Positions 9,036 through 16,994 of a stretch of 64,000 nt of DNA are shown here, piece after piece. Numbering within the stretch: the first letter of the stretch is position 1; every line of letters starts with the position of its first letter. The translations under genes and the position numbers were made by a program. The notes under the pieces were generated by a model. It was not told the origin of the DNA and ran no database searches. It worked only from the letters and a program-made list of their open reading frames with translations. The stretch is taken from contig NZ_JADQDN010000001.1 in assembly GCF_015694425.1 (NCBI RefSeq), positions 496,001 to 560,000 of the forward strand, in the 5' to 3' direction. Source of the DNA: Microvirga terrestris (GTDB taxonomy: Bacteria > Pseudomonadota > Alphaproteobacteria > Rhizobiales > Beijerinckiaceae).

Positions 9036-11513
9036 TTAGATGACGAAGAAATCCTTGTAGGTCATGGCGAGCTTCTTCGAGAGCTGAGCGATCTCAATCG
9101 CCTTGCCCTTGCCCGAACCATCGGCATCGTAGGCAAGCACGCCCTTCTTGCTGTCATAGATCATGTAGTCGTTTTTTTCCTTGGCCTTGGAGCCTTTGAC
9201 GAAGAAGTCCTTCTTCAGCTGCGTCGGTTTGACTTCAGAACCAGCCTTGCCGAGCTTGGTGAAGATCTTGTTGTCTAGCCAGATGCTGTCGTCCTTCACG
9301 GAGAAGTCGGCGATCTTGTCAAGGTTGCTCTTCTTGTTCGGCTTCGTGTCGAATACGAAGATGTCCTTGCCCGATCCGCCCGTCAGCTGATCGTTACCAA
9401 GACCGCCCCAAAGCCTGTCGCTGCCTGAGCCGCCCTTGAGTAGATCCGAAGAGGGTGAGCCGGGAATTCTCTCGTCCGTATCGTCATTCACCTGGATGAC
9501 GAATGTCTTCTGGTAATTGGCATTGTACCCATCCTTCACCTGGATGATCAAAGTGTGCGCGGTCGCTTGCTCATGGTCGAGCCTGACACCGTCCTTGACC
9601 ACAAGCTGGCCGTCGCTGATCGCAAAGCGCCCGCCAGCATCGTCCACCAGAGAGAACGCTAGCGCGTCACCATCGACGTCAGATCCTGTCAGCGTGTCTA
9701 TAACCGTTCCAGCTGCGGCGTTCTCGTCAACACGGGTCTCTGAAAGAACGATGTCATGCGGTCTATCGTTGACCGAGTTAACGGTAATTACGAAGGTCTC
9801 CGGCAGGCTCTTTGCGCCTTCGGTATCGATCACTTGGTATTGGAACGTCACTGTACCATTGAAGTTGGCTGCCGGCTTGTAACTGAAGGTTCCATCGTTA
9901 TTGAACGTCAGGCCTGGGACAGGCTGCACCAGCGCATAGGTCAGCTTATCGCCATCGATGTCGGTGCCGGAAGGGACTTGCCCGTCAATTTCCGTGTCTT
10001 CGAGGCCAGATAAGGTGTTGCCCACTTGTGAAGCCTCGGGGGCATCGTTTTGCCCTCTAATTGTGACCGTGACGGTCATGGTCGCACTTCCATCCAGGGA
10101 TTCGACCGTCAGATTCTGATGAATCTGCTGGCCCTCCTTCAACGATTGCACGGTGCTGTTAAGCGTGAAGCCCCACTCGCCGGTCATGCTGTTGAAGGCA
10201 AATGTCCCATACTCTTTCTGAAGCCCGCTTTCTCCGACAGCCTTGAATCTGTTTTCACCCCAGTCGCCATCCTCGACTGTGATCAGGCCGCCGACGCTGA
10301 GTAGGTCACCCTCGTTCATGAAGCCCGAATTGGTACCGGTGATTACAGCATCGTAGGTAGCATCAATGGCTCTGTCGACCATGTCGAGCGCGGCGATCAA
10401 GGCATCAATGTCGAGAAATGAACCGCCCTGGCGTATCATCTGCATCCTTGCAGCCAGTTCCGCCAGATAAGCCTCATCGTCGAGATGCGAACTGACTTCG
10501 CTCAGGTTGACTGTATAAGCTTCGTCTTCAAGCTCATCCGCGCGGGCAATCGCATCCAGATCGCCGCTGTCGCGCCATTCAGCGATCAGATCCTGCCGTT
10601 GTTGATGAAGGCTTGCGACATGGAGGCTCAATGCTTCCGCCAAAGTGCCGGCGTTTTCTGAGCCGTTGATGACCAACAGAGCTGAGAACTGCCCATGGCC
10701 GATGTCGATCATTTTCTCGACGGCTGATGTGATTTCCTCATGCGAGATGAAGTCTCCAAACAATGTCCTGATCTCTGCCACTCCAAGCCCGATAGCGTGC
10801 TCATAGCTGCCGTCAACAATGAGCTGAGTGAGCTTGGCGAGGTGATCTGGATCGAGCAGGGCTGATGCATGGTCCTTGATCGCGGCGAGCATCGCCTCCC
10901 AATCTGCTGCTTCGTTGAAGGACGCCATGATGCTCTCATATCCGAGTACATCAGTTGCATCACCGAGAGCTTGGACGAGACTGTCGAGATCGTCGAACGC
11001 TCTTTGGGCTGACCACATTTCCGCCGCGAGGTCGTCGAGGTAAGCTCCATCGCCAATACGAGCAGCGATATTCCTGAAAACGATTGTATAGGACTCGGTG
11101 GCGAGTTCGGCCGCTCGTGCTCTGACGTCGGGATCATCGCTCAAAGACCATTCTTGAATGACGCTCTCGCGGTCATCGTAAAGCGACTGCACCCGCTCAA
11201 GTCCGGCACGCATATCCTCCACACTGGACGCTGTCTCAAAGGCCAAGACAAATTCCCACTTGGCATATTCCACATCGATCTGCCGCTCTACGACAGCCTT
11301 GATTTGCGGGAGGGATGTGAAATTCCCGAACAAGGACTTGATTTCATGGACGCCAAAGCCGAGCGCTTGCTCGCGGTCTTCCTCGTCGGCCAGATAACCT
11401 AGTTTCTCGATGTGAAGTCCATCGAGCAGTGCCTCGGCATTGCTCTTGATGGCGATTAAGGCCTCATCCCAAGTAGCCGCTTCGTTGAAGGCCTCAACAA
11501 TACTATCGGACAT
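9036..11513 (-). CDS. RTX protein with duplicated N-terminal unit, VCBS, cadherin-like domains
   Basis: An 825-residue acidic protein with a type I secretion layout. Residues 4-193 and 194-385 are two copies of a helical ~190-residue unit of unknown family. Then come a VCBS repeat (about 388-495), a tandem-95/cadherin-like domain (about 498-583; NFNGTVTFQYQV), a cadherin repeat (about 586-676; VDENAAAGTVIDTLTGSDVDGD), RTX nonapeptides (about 688-720; GGSGSDRLWGGLGNDQLTGGSGKD) and a C-terminal secretion module ending in DFFVI. There is no N-terminal signal peptide, as expected for ABC-type export. The C-terminal ~130 residues resemble those of the second RTX protein in this window. Calcium-dependent folding outside the cell and an adhesin-like or matrix role are inferred. 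No transporter genes are adjacent. Confidence 0.9.
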   Translation of the reverse strand: MSDSIVEAFNEAATWDEALIAIKSNAEALLDGLHIEKLGYLADEEDREQALGFGVHEIKSLFGNFTSLPQIKAVVERQIDVEYAKWEFVLAFETASSVEDMRAGLERVQSLYDDRESVIQEWSLSDDPDVRARAAELATESYTIVFRNIAARIGDGAYLDDLAAEMWSAQRAFDDLDSLVQALGDATDVLGYESIMASFNEAADWEAMLAAIKDHASALLDPDHLAKLTQLIVDGSYEHAIGLGVAEIRTLFGDFISHEEITSAVEKMIDIGHGQFSALLVINGSENAGTLAEALSLHVASLHQQRQDLIAEWRDSGDLDAIARADELEDEAYTVNLSEVSSHLDDEAYLAELAARMQMIRQGGSFLDIDALIAALDMVDRAIDATYDAVITGTNSGFMNEGDLLSVGGLITVEDGDWGENRFKAVGESGLQKEYGTFAFNSMTGEWGFTLNSTVQSLKEGQQIHQNLTVESLDGSATMTVTVTIRGQNDAPEASQVGNTLSGLEDTEIDGQVPSGTDIDGDKLTYALVQPVPGLTFNNDGTFSYKPAANFNGTVTFQYQVIDTEGAKSLPETFVITVNSVNDRPHDIVLSETRVDENAAAGTVIDTLTGSDVDGDALAFSLVDDAGGRFAISDGQLVVKDGVRLDHEQATAHTLIIQVKDGYNANYQKTFVIQVNDDTDERIPGSPSSDLLKGGSGSDRLWGGLGNDQLTGGSGKDIFVFDTKPNKKSNLDKIADFSVKDDSIWLDNKIFTKLGKAGSEVKPTQLKKDFFVKGSKAKEKNDYMIYDSKKGVLAYDADGSGKGKAIEIAQLSKKLAMTYKDFFVI
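10359..11504 (-). repeat. Two tandem ~190-residue coding repeats
   Basis: Protein-level duplication inside the large RTX gene. Repeat 1 begins SIVEAFNEAATW and repeat 2 SIMASFNEAADW, exactly 190 residues later; LFGNF/LFGDF and VERQID/VEKMID keep the same offset. By eye about 37 of the first 77 aligned residues match. The second half of each unit is more diverged (shared marks: EW near 121 and 312, [SA]YT near 141 and 332, AYL near 157 and 348). The DNA has diverged, so this is an old duplication. Confidence 0.85.
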
Positions 11514-11825
11514 CCCACATCCCCTTTGCCTGTCGGCGTGGCGTCTTTTGACGATGCCAGGAACATTTCACTCGCGATCTGTCATCTATGCAGCTCAGGA
11601 GTGTAGATCCCAATATATCGATAGGGGGCGGAGCGATTGTCGACTATCTGTTTGAAGAGGATTGGTGCCGTTTCTATCTCTTAGAAAGAAGTTTGTTTAT
11701 CAAATATTGCCAAGGCCGAAGCTAAATTGCTGGTTTAATAACTTTAAATTGTCGAAACTAGGGTGTTCTACTTAAAGTTATTGTAATTAACGTGGGGCTC
11801 TGTTTGGGTTCTAAGGCGGGTCCCA
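11514..11825. other. AT-rich gap upstream of the large RTX gene
   Basis: This 312-base stretch is visibly richer in A and T than its neighbours, especially its last 150 bases. It must contain the RTX promoter on the minus strand and the 3' flank of the CoA-ester lyase gene. GGGGATGTGGG directly precedes the RTX start codon and can serve as its ribosome site. I see no convincing gene, repeat, terminator or sigma-70 promoter. Confidence 0.4.
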
Positions 11826-12698
11826 TTACCGCTTGCCGGCACGCCGGAGGAGGCGCTCAGCGCGTAGCAGGTGCGGTCGATCCAGCATCTCGCCATTGAC
11901 GCCGACAACGCCTGTTCCAGGATTGGCTTTGAAAGCCTCGATGACGGCTTGGGCCCGTTCCACCGCTTCCTGCGAGGGCGTGAAGGCTTCGTTGATGATC
12001 GGCACCTGCGCCGGATGAATCGCCATCTTGGCCGCGAAGCCATCACGGCGAGCCTTGCGGCATTCCATTTCCAGCCCTGACATGTCGCGGAAGTTGGTGA
12101 AGACGGAATCCACCGCATCGACACCGGCTGCCGTGGCGCCCAGGAGGGTTAGGGAGCGGGCGAGGCGGTAGGGGTCCGTATAGGCGCCGTCAGCACTACG
12201 GTTCGTCTCGGCGCCGAGATCGGCCGACAGATCCTCGCCACCCCAGGCAATGCCCATGAGGCGATGGCTCGCGCCGGCGAAGGAGCCGAGCGCAAAGACG
12301 CCTGCGGCATTCTCCGTCGCGATGGCAAGGATGCGCGTGACGCCATCCTCCAAGCCGAATTCGGCTTCGCGCACAGCGAGCTTGGCGCCGAGATGCGCCA
12401 CGTCTGTGCCGCCGATCGTCTTCGGCAGCACGATTCCATCGGGGCCCGCCTGCATCACGCCGTCGAGGTCCGCGTCGATAAGGCCTGTGGTCAATCCGTT
12501 GACACGTACGAAGAGACGCGGGCGCTCGGCCTTCGTGCGTTGCTGGTCGAGAAAATCCGCAGTGACGCGGCGGGCTTCTTCCTTGGCGGATAGAGCGACC
12601 GAATCCTCAAGGTCGATGAGAAGGACATCGGCTCCGGAGGTCAGGCCTTTCTCGAGTTTCCTGGCGCTGTCGCCCGGAACGAAGAGCAGGGAGCGCAT
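11826..12698 (-). CDS. HpcH/HpaI-family CoA-ester lyase (citrate lyase beta-like)
   Basis: A 290-residue TIM-barrel enzyme of the citrate-lyase-beta/malyl-CoA-lyase family, which cleaves or forms 3-hydroxyacyl-CoA bonds with Mg2+. It starts MRSLLFVPGD and shows VLLIDLEDSVA (about 28-38), RPRLFVRVNGL, GPDGIVLPKT, the metal-ligand segments IATENAAGV and GGEDLSADLG, and FAAKMAIHPAQVPIIN near residue 230. The start ATG shares its first base with the stop of the MaoC gene (TGATG), with GAGGAA as ribosome site, so translation is probably coupled. The hydratase-lyase pairing suggests successive hydration and cleavage of an unsaturated C4/C5 dicarboxylyl-CoA (mesaconyl-, itaconyl- or citramalyl-type); the exact substrate is undetermined. 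Confidence 0.88.
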   Translation of the reverse strand: MRSLLFVPGDSARKLEKGLTSGADVLLIDLEDSVALSAKEEARRVTADFLDQQRTKAERPRLFVRVNGLTTGLIDADLDGVMQAGPDGIVLPKTIGGTDVAHLGAKLAVREAEFGLEDGVTRILAIATENAAGVFALGSFAGASHRLMGIAWGGEDLSADLGAETNRSADGAYTDPYRLARSLTLLGATAAGVDAVDSVFTNFRDMSGLEMECRKARRDGFAAKMAIHPAQVPIINEAFTPSQEAVERAQAVIEAFKANPGTGVVGVNGEMLDRPHLLRAERLLRRAGKR

Positions 12699-13177
12699 CA
12701 GGCGTTCCTCTTGCGCATGAAGGCTTGACGGCGACATTCGGCCACGAGAGTGCCGTCCTGTTTGTAGGCCCTGTGAATGAACTCCACGATTCCGGCGTCC
12801 GAACGCGACTTTGACTCGCGCTTGGCCACGATCTCAGTCGTCGCATTGATCGTGTCGCCCTCGAAGAGTGGAGCCGGGAATTTCACATCCGTCATGCCGA
12901 GATTGGCGATGGTGGTGCCCACCGTCGTGTCGTTGACGGAGATGCCGATGAGCAGGCCTAGAGTGAACAGGGAATTCATGAGCGGCTTGCCCCACTCCGT
13001 CTCCGTGGCGCAGAAATGCGCATCGATGTGGAGCGGCTGCGGGTTCAGGGTCATGTTGGAGAACAACATGTTGTCCATCTGGGTCACCGTCCGGGTCAGG
13101 CGGTGATTGATGATGGTGCCGACGGTGAAATCCTCGAAGTAGAGGCCGCCTCTCGGATGCCTGCTTTCATCGCTCAT
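12698..13177 (-). CDS. MaoC-family (hotdog) acyl-CoA hydratase
   Basis: A 159-residue single-hotdog hydratase. TLNPQPLHIDAHFCATETEWGKPLMNS corresponds to the hydratase-2 active-site region, with the histidine kept, and SLFTLGLLIGISVNDTTVGTT follows as in mesaconyl/itaconyl-CoA-hydratase-like MaoC proteins. It is much shorter than the ~340-residue mesaconyl-CoA hydratase of the ethylmalonyl-CoA pathway. GAGG precedes the ATG by nine bases. It is translationally coupled to the CoA-ester lyase downstream and follows nadK after 56 bases on the same strand. Likely role: add water to an enoyl-CoA whose product the lyase then splits. The substrate is an inference from the pair only. Confidence 0.87.
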   Translation of the reverse strand: MSDESRHPRGGLYFEDFTVGTIINHRLTRTVTQMDNMLFSNMTLNPQPLHIDAHFCATETEWGKPLMNSLFTLGLLIGISVNDTTVGTTIANLGMTDVKFPAPLFEGDTINATTEIVAKRESKSRSDAGIVEFIHRAYKQDGTLVAECRRQAFMRKRNA

Positions 13178-13233
13178 GATGGTGACCTCTGATTCTCAAG
13201 CCAGCACGTTGAAGCCCGTGCCTTCTGCCATCG

Positions 13234-14007
13234 TCAATAGCCGAACTGCTCCCGAAGGATGCGCTCGTCAAGGCTGTGGCCGGGATCGTGCAGCATCACA
13301 AGATCCACGCTGCGGTCCATAGAGACATCCACCCGGGAGACATTGCGGAATTCGGTGTGATCGGCAACCGCGCTTACCGGGCGATTGCCGGCCTCCAGAA
13401 CCTCGATCTGGATCTTGGCATAGTCGGGAAGAAGGGCGCCGCGCCAGCGGCGCGGACGGAAGGCCGAAATCGGCGTGAGGGCGAGCAGCGGGGCGTTCAG
13501 CGGCAGGATCGGCCCGCCGACCGAGAGATTGTAGGCTGTCGATCCAGCAGGGGTCGCCACCAGGATGCCGTCGGCACTGAGTTCGGGGATGCGCACCCGG
13601 TTGTCGACGCTCACCCGCAGCTTGCCCGCCTGATAGGTCTGGCGCAGCATGGAGACCTCGTTGATCGCCCGCGCGGTGTGAGCCACACCGTGCACGTCCC
13701 AGGCCACCATCAGGAGTGGGTGAACCACGCTTCGGCCAGCCGCTTCGAGACGGTCGAACAGGTCCTCCTCCCTGAAATCGTTCATCAGGAAGCCGACTGT
13801 GCCCTTGTTCATGCCGTAGATGGGTTTGGCCGTTCCCATGAACCGGTGGAGACTCTGCAGCATCAGGCCGTCGCCACCGAGGGCTACGATGACGTCCGCC
13901 TGCTCAGGCGCAACGTTTGTGTAACGATCCTGCAAGGCTTTGAGCGCGCTCTGCGCGTCAGGCGCGGCACTGGCCACGAATGCGATGTTGTTGAAACGGC
14001 GGGCCAT
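13234..14007 (-). CDS. nadK: NAD kinase
   Basis: A 257-residue ATP-NAD kinase that makes NADP+. The GGDG motif ([12 protein letters not shown], about 39-50) with catalytic aspartate, the NE motif (AINEVSMLR, about 114-122), and [14 protein letters not shown] (about 154-167) are all present. It is divergent from cutA with 49 bases between start codons, so the two share a short promoter region. MaoC and the CoA-ester lyase follow in the same direction. Confidence 0.96.
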   Translation of the reverse strand: MARRFNNIAFVASAAPDAQSALKALQDRYTNVAPEQADVIVALGGDGLMLQSLHRFMGTAKPIYGMNKGTVGFLMNDFREEDLFDRLEAAGRSVVHPLLMVAWDVHGVAHTARAINEVSMLRQTYQAGKLRVSVDNRVRIPELSADGILVATPAGSTAYNLSVGGPILPLNAPLLALTPISAFRPRRWRGALLPDYAKIQIEVLEAGNRPVSAVADHTEFRNVSRVDVSMDRSVDLVMLHDPGHSLDERILREQFGY

Positions 14008-14056
14008 GCCCAGTTACCCTCGCTGCGTCCGGTCGGATGCGGAGGAAAGGCATAGC

Positions 14057-14386
14057 ATGGATCGCCCACTTCTCGTCTATACGACCTTTCCCGATGTGGA
14101 CATCGCCTTGTCGATCGGGGAGGGGCTGGTCCGAGACCGGCTGATTGCCTGCATCAATGTGCTGCCGGGGATGCGGTCCGTCTATGCCTGGGAGGGGGCC
14201 GTCGAGCAGGGGCAGGAGGCTGTTGCCATCCTGAAGACCCGCAAGGGCCTTCAGGATCAGGTTCACCAAGCGCTGAAGGAACGCCATCCTTATGAGACGC
14301 CGGTCGTCCTCTTCATCGAGCCGACCGGCGGGGATGCGGCCACCCTGGAGTGGCTTTTTGCGGAGACGGCTGCAAACCGTGCCTAG
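14057..14386 (+). CDS. cutA: Divalent-cation tolerance protein CutA
   Basis: A 109-residue CutA1-family protein, a trimeric ferredoxin-like fold linked to copper and divalent-metal tolerance in enterobacteria. The sequence shows LIACINVLPGMRSVYAWEG and the C-terminal HPYETPVVLFI motif at about 79-89. GGAGGAAAGG lies just upstream of the ATG, which overrides an open frame that continues upstream. Its stop codon shares the palindrome CTAG with the stop of the convergent metallo-hydrolase gene, so the two coding regions overlap by four bases. Confidence 0.95.
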   Translation: MDRPLLVYTTFPDVDIALSIGEGLVRDRLIACINVLPGMRSVYAWEGAVEQGQEAVAILKTRKGLQDQVHQALKERHPYETPVVLFIEPTGGDAATLEWLFAETAANRA

Positions 14387-15369
14387 ACGGCCGGATTCCA
14401 CTGCACCGGTACGAAGCGGAAGCCGTTGCCATCCTTGGCGATGTGGCCTGTGGCCGGGAAGGGGGCATGGTAGAAGGCGACCTGCGCCCGCTCGGATGCT
14501 GCCATGTCGAGCATCCGGCGGCGGGTGGCCCGAGCCTGGTCGGCGTCCATGTCGAACACGGCCGCCCAATCCGGATTGCGCACAAACAGGGCCGGGTGGT
14601 TCGTGACGTCGGACATGATCATCAGCTTGCCGTTGCTGGAGGAGAGCATGTAGGCCGTGTGGCCGGGCGTGTGTCCCGGTGCTGCCACAGCGGTCAGGCC
14701 CGGCACGACCTCCTTGTCCATCTCGTAACGCTTCACGTTGTTGGCGATAGGCCCGAAGACGCGGCGGACACCCTGGAAGGCGCCCTTCATGCCCTCTGGC
14801 GCCTGGTTCATGCGCGCATCGTCCATCCAGAAGGTCCACTCGGCAGCCGGCACCATCACCTCGGCATTCGGGAAAACGGCGGTGCCATCTTTCAGGCGCA
14901 GGCCGTTGATGTGGTCTCCATGGAAATGGCTGATCACGACCGTGTTCACCTGGGCTGGATCGAACCCGGCAGCACGGAAGTTCGCCATCCAGCGGCCGGA
15001 GGTCGGCGCGCCCATATCACCGTTGCCCGTATCGATCAGCGTCAGACGCCCGCCATTGTTGAGCACGAGCGTGTTGAAGGTGATTGGCAGTGCGTTGCCA
15101 GGGATGAACGCCTCCTGCATGGCCTGCTGGACTTGGGACAGTTCCGCATTGCGGACGAAGCCTTCGAGGGGGCGTTGGGCGAAGCCGTCATTGATCGCTG
15201 TGACCTCGATGTCGCCGACCTTATAGCGGTAGAAGCCGGGGGCCTGGCGCGAGCCGGACCCTTGAGCGGGAGCGGGTGTCGAGGGTGAAGTCTGGGCCAG
15301 GGCAGGCCCGGCAACGGGAGTGATGGCAAGGGCAGTGCTGGCAAGAATGGTGCGGCGTGTGATGGTCAT
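14383..15369 (-). CDS. Exported MBL-fold metallo-hydrolase
   Basis: A 328-residue metallo-beta-lactamase-fold hydrolase. The N-terminus MTITRRTILAS with a hydrophobic stretch and AxA-like site near ALAQTS suggests export, plausibly by Tat because of the paired arginines. Metal ligands are visible: HFHGDH (about 148-153), the histidine in APGHTPGHTAY (about 235), and the aspartate in MSDVTNH (about 256). GGAGAC precedes the ATG by six bases; longer in-frame starts would place residues before the signal peptide. The family includes lactonases, quorum-quenching enzymes and sulfatase-like hydrolases; the substrate cannot be read from sequence. Confidence 0.9.
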   Translation of the reverse strand: MTITRRTILASTALAITPVAGPALAQTSPSTPAPAQGSGSRQAPGFYRYKVGDIEVTAINDGFAQRPLEGFVRNAELSQVQQAMQEAFIPGNALPITFNTLVLNNGGRLTLIDTGNGDMGAPTSGRWMANFRAAGFDPAQVNTVVISHFHGDHINGLRLKDGTAVFPNAEVMVPAAEWTFWMDDARMNQAPEGMKGAFQGVRRVFGPIANNVKRYEMDKEVVPGLTAVAAPGHTPGHTAYMLSSSNGKLMIMSDVTNHPALFVRNPDWAAVFDMDADQARATRRRMLDMAASERAQVAFYHAPFPATGHIAKDGNGFRFVPVQWNPAV

Positions 15370-15461
15370 GAGCGTCTCCAGGCTTGGGACCAAGACCCTA
15401 GAACGGCCCCGCTTGCATGCAAGGGCACATGCTTTCACAAGTCAGCGAGCGCGAGAGCGCT

Positions 15462-16268
15462 TCAACCCTTATTTGCCTGCGTGAGATGGTGCAGGGCGAT
15501 GCCGCTGGTGGTGGCGACATTCAGGGAATCGAAGCCGCCGCTCATAGGGATCGACACGGCCCGGGTCCGCGCCAAGAGCTCCGCAGGCAGGCCAGGGCCC
15601 TCCGCTCCCAGGAGCAGGGCCATGCGGCGGGAAGGCTGGACCCTAGAGAGGGTTTCCGCTCCGGACGGGGAGAGAGCAATCACTTCAAAGGAAGCCTCTT
15701 CAAGCGCCCGCACCAAGGCATCGGCTGATGAAGTTCGTGTGAAGGGGACCACCAAAGCTCCGCCGACCGACACGCGGATCGCTTTGCGGTAGAGCGGATC
15801 GCAGGTCTCCTGGTCGAGCAGGATTGCATCCGCCCCGAACGCGGCCGCATTCCGGAAGATCCCGCCGACATTGTCGTGGTTGGCAAGGCCGACCATTCCG
15901 ACCACCAGGGCTGTCTCCGGCAGATTGGCGAGGAGGACGTTGATCGGAGGCAGCATTGGACGCCGGGCGACGGCGAGAATGCCACGGTGAATCGGGAAAC
16001 CTACGATCGCGTCCATCACCTGCCGGTTCGCGACGTAGACAGGCACCTCGGATGGCAGGACGTCGAGCGCAACGCTCAGGCCCTCCACGCGTCCTTCCCC
16101 TAAGAGAAGAGATTCAACCTCGAAGCGGGACTGCTGCCTCAGCAGAACTCTCAGGACCACCTCACCCTCGGCGATGAAGCGGTGTTGGCGTCCCAGGAGA
16201 TCCCGCTCACGCACAGCCCGGTATGCTTCAATTCGCAGGTCGTCAGGATCTGAGATGGCAGTCAGCAT
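15462..16268 (-). CDS. TrmH/SpoU-family RNA 2'-O-methyltransferase
   Basis: A 268-residue SPOUT (trefoil-knot) methyltransferase. The three SpoU motifs are clear: motif 1 GLANHDNVGGIFRNAAAFGA (about 127-146), motif 2 LLLGAEGPGLP (about 218-228) and motif 3 SIPMSGGFDSLNVATTSGIAL (about 238-258). An N-terminal substrate-binding domain of about 100 residues precedes them. It methylates a ribose in tRNA or rRNA; the exact nucleotide is uncertain. A second SpoU protein, rlmB, is encoded 6 kb away, so this one is a different paralogue. Its downstream neighbour on the same strand is the MBL-fold hydrolase, 92 bases away. Confidence 0.9.
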   Translation of the reverse strand: MLTAISDPDDLRIEAYRAVRERDLLGRQHRFIAEGEVVLRVLLRQQSRFEVESLLLGEGRVEGLSVALDVLPSEVPVYVANRQVMDAIVGFPIHRGILAVARRPMLPPINVLLANLPETALVVGMVGLANHDNVGGIFRNAAAFGADAILLDQETCDPLYRKAIRVSVGGALVVPFTRTSSADALVRALEEASFEVIALSPSGAETLSRVQPSRRMALLLGAEGPGLPAELLARTRAVSIPMSGGFDSLNVATTSGIALHHLTQANKG

Positions 16269-16432
16269 GGGTTCCGATCAGTGAAGCGGGCGTTTGTCGG
16301 CATTCTGCCTGTCTAATGCCGGAACTCGGCTTTGCCTATGCGTCGTTGCCGAGCGGAACAACGGGTTTGCATTCCGGTTAGCCCTGCAAGGACAGTCGAG
16401 GCCGCTTTAGGCGGCCCTTCGCATGGAGCAGG

Positions 16433-16609
16433 ATGATGTGGGATATAGCCGATGGTTGGGTCTGGGGACTGGTGATAGTCGGCGGCCCGCTGCTGATCGG
16501 CATCTTCATGGCCGTTGCCAGCAGTCGACGCCGCAGACTTAGCCGAACCGAGCAGAAGGTCTCTGATGAGGTCGCGCACAAGAATTGGGGCAAGGAGCAG
16601 ATACGCTGA
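16433..16609 (+). CDS. Small single-pass membrane protein (58 aa)
   Basis: A 58-residue reading frame with two adjacent ATG codons and GGAGCAGG immediately upstream. Residues about 8-29 (GWVWGLVIVGGPLLIGIFMAVA) form one transmembrane helix, then a basic SSRRRRLSR stretch, which predicts an N-out/C-in orientation, and a charged tail ending WGKEQIR. Codon choice is GC-rich like the surroundings. The layout is that of many conserved tiny membrane proteins in Rhizobiales; I do not recognise a named family. It is preceded by a short GCCGC/GCGGC hairpin. Confidence 0.6.
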   Translation: MMWDIADGWVWGLVIVGGPLLIGIFMAVASSRRRRLSRTEQKVSDEVAHKNWGKEQIR

Positions 16610-16678
16610 GGACTGGAGCTTCAGTCCGTGTGATGCTCTAGCCGGTGTTGCCTCGGCTCATCGGCTGTGATTTGTTGC

Positions 16679-16831
16679 TCAATCGATTTGACGCCTGTGG
16701 GGCTTTGAGACCTCCAGACGGCTGTCACATGAACGGGCGATCTCTCGTGACAGACGCGTACTCATCACTCCGGCAATGACCGCAGAGGCAACTGCAGCCG
16801 AGCCCATCACGTTCAGCAGGAATACCTCCAT
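16679..16831 (-). CDS. Possible small membrane protein (50 aa)
   Basis: A 50-residue frame on the opposite strand, convergent with the preceding small gene. GGAGG stands six bases before the ATG. Residues 2-24 (EVFLLNVMGSAAVASAVIAGVM) could form one membrane helix, followed by a charged tail with several arginines. A second in-frame ATG four codons upstream overlaps the ribosome site and is less likely. No family is recognised. Support rests on the ribosome site and the helix-plus-basic-tail pattern alone. Confidence 0.4.
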   Translation of the reverse strand: MEVFLLNVMGSAAVASAVIAGVMSTRLSREIARSCDSRLEVSKPHRRQID

Positions 16832-16994
16832 GAATGCCTCCATACAGCCCGAGGCAGCTTAGGTATGGGCATGGAAAAACTCCGCATGGGCAGGTGGGCT
16901 ACCCCGCTGGGTGCAAGATTCTCGAAAAGGGTCGGGAAAGTCCCAGCATTCACGGGCACCAAATACCTCCAGCCTGCTGGGCTAAAGTACCTTT

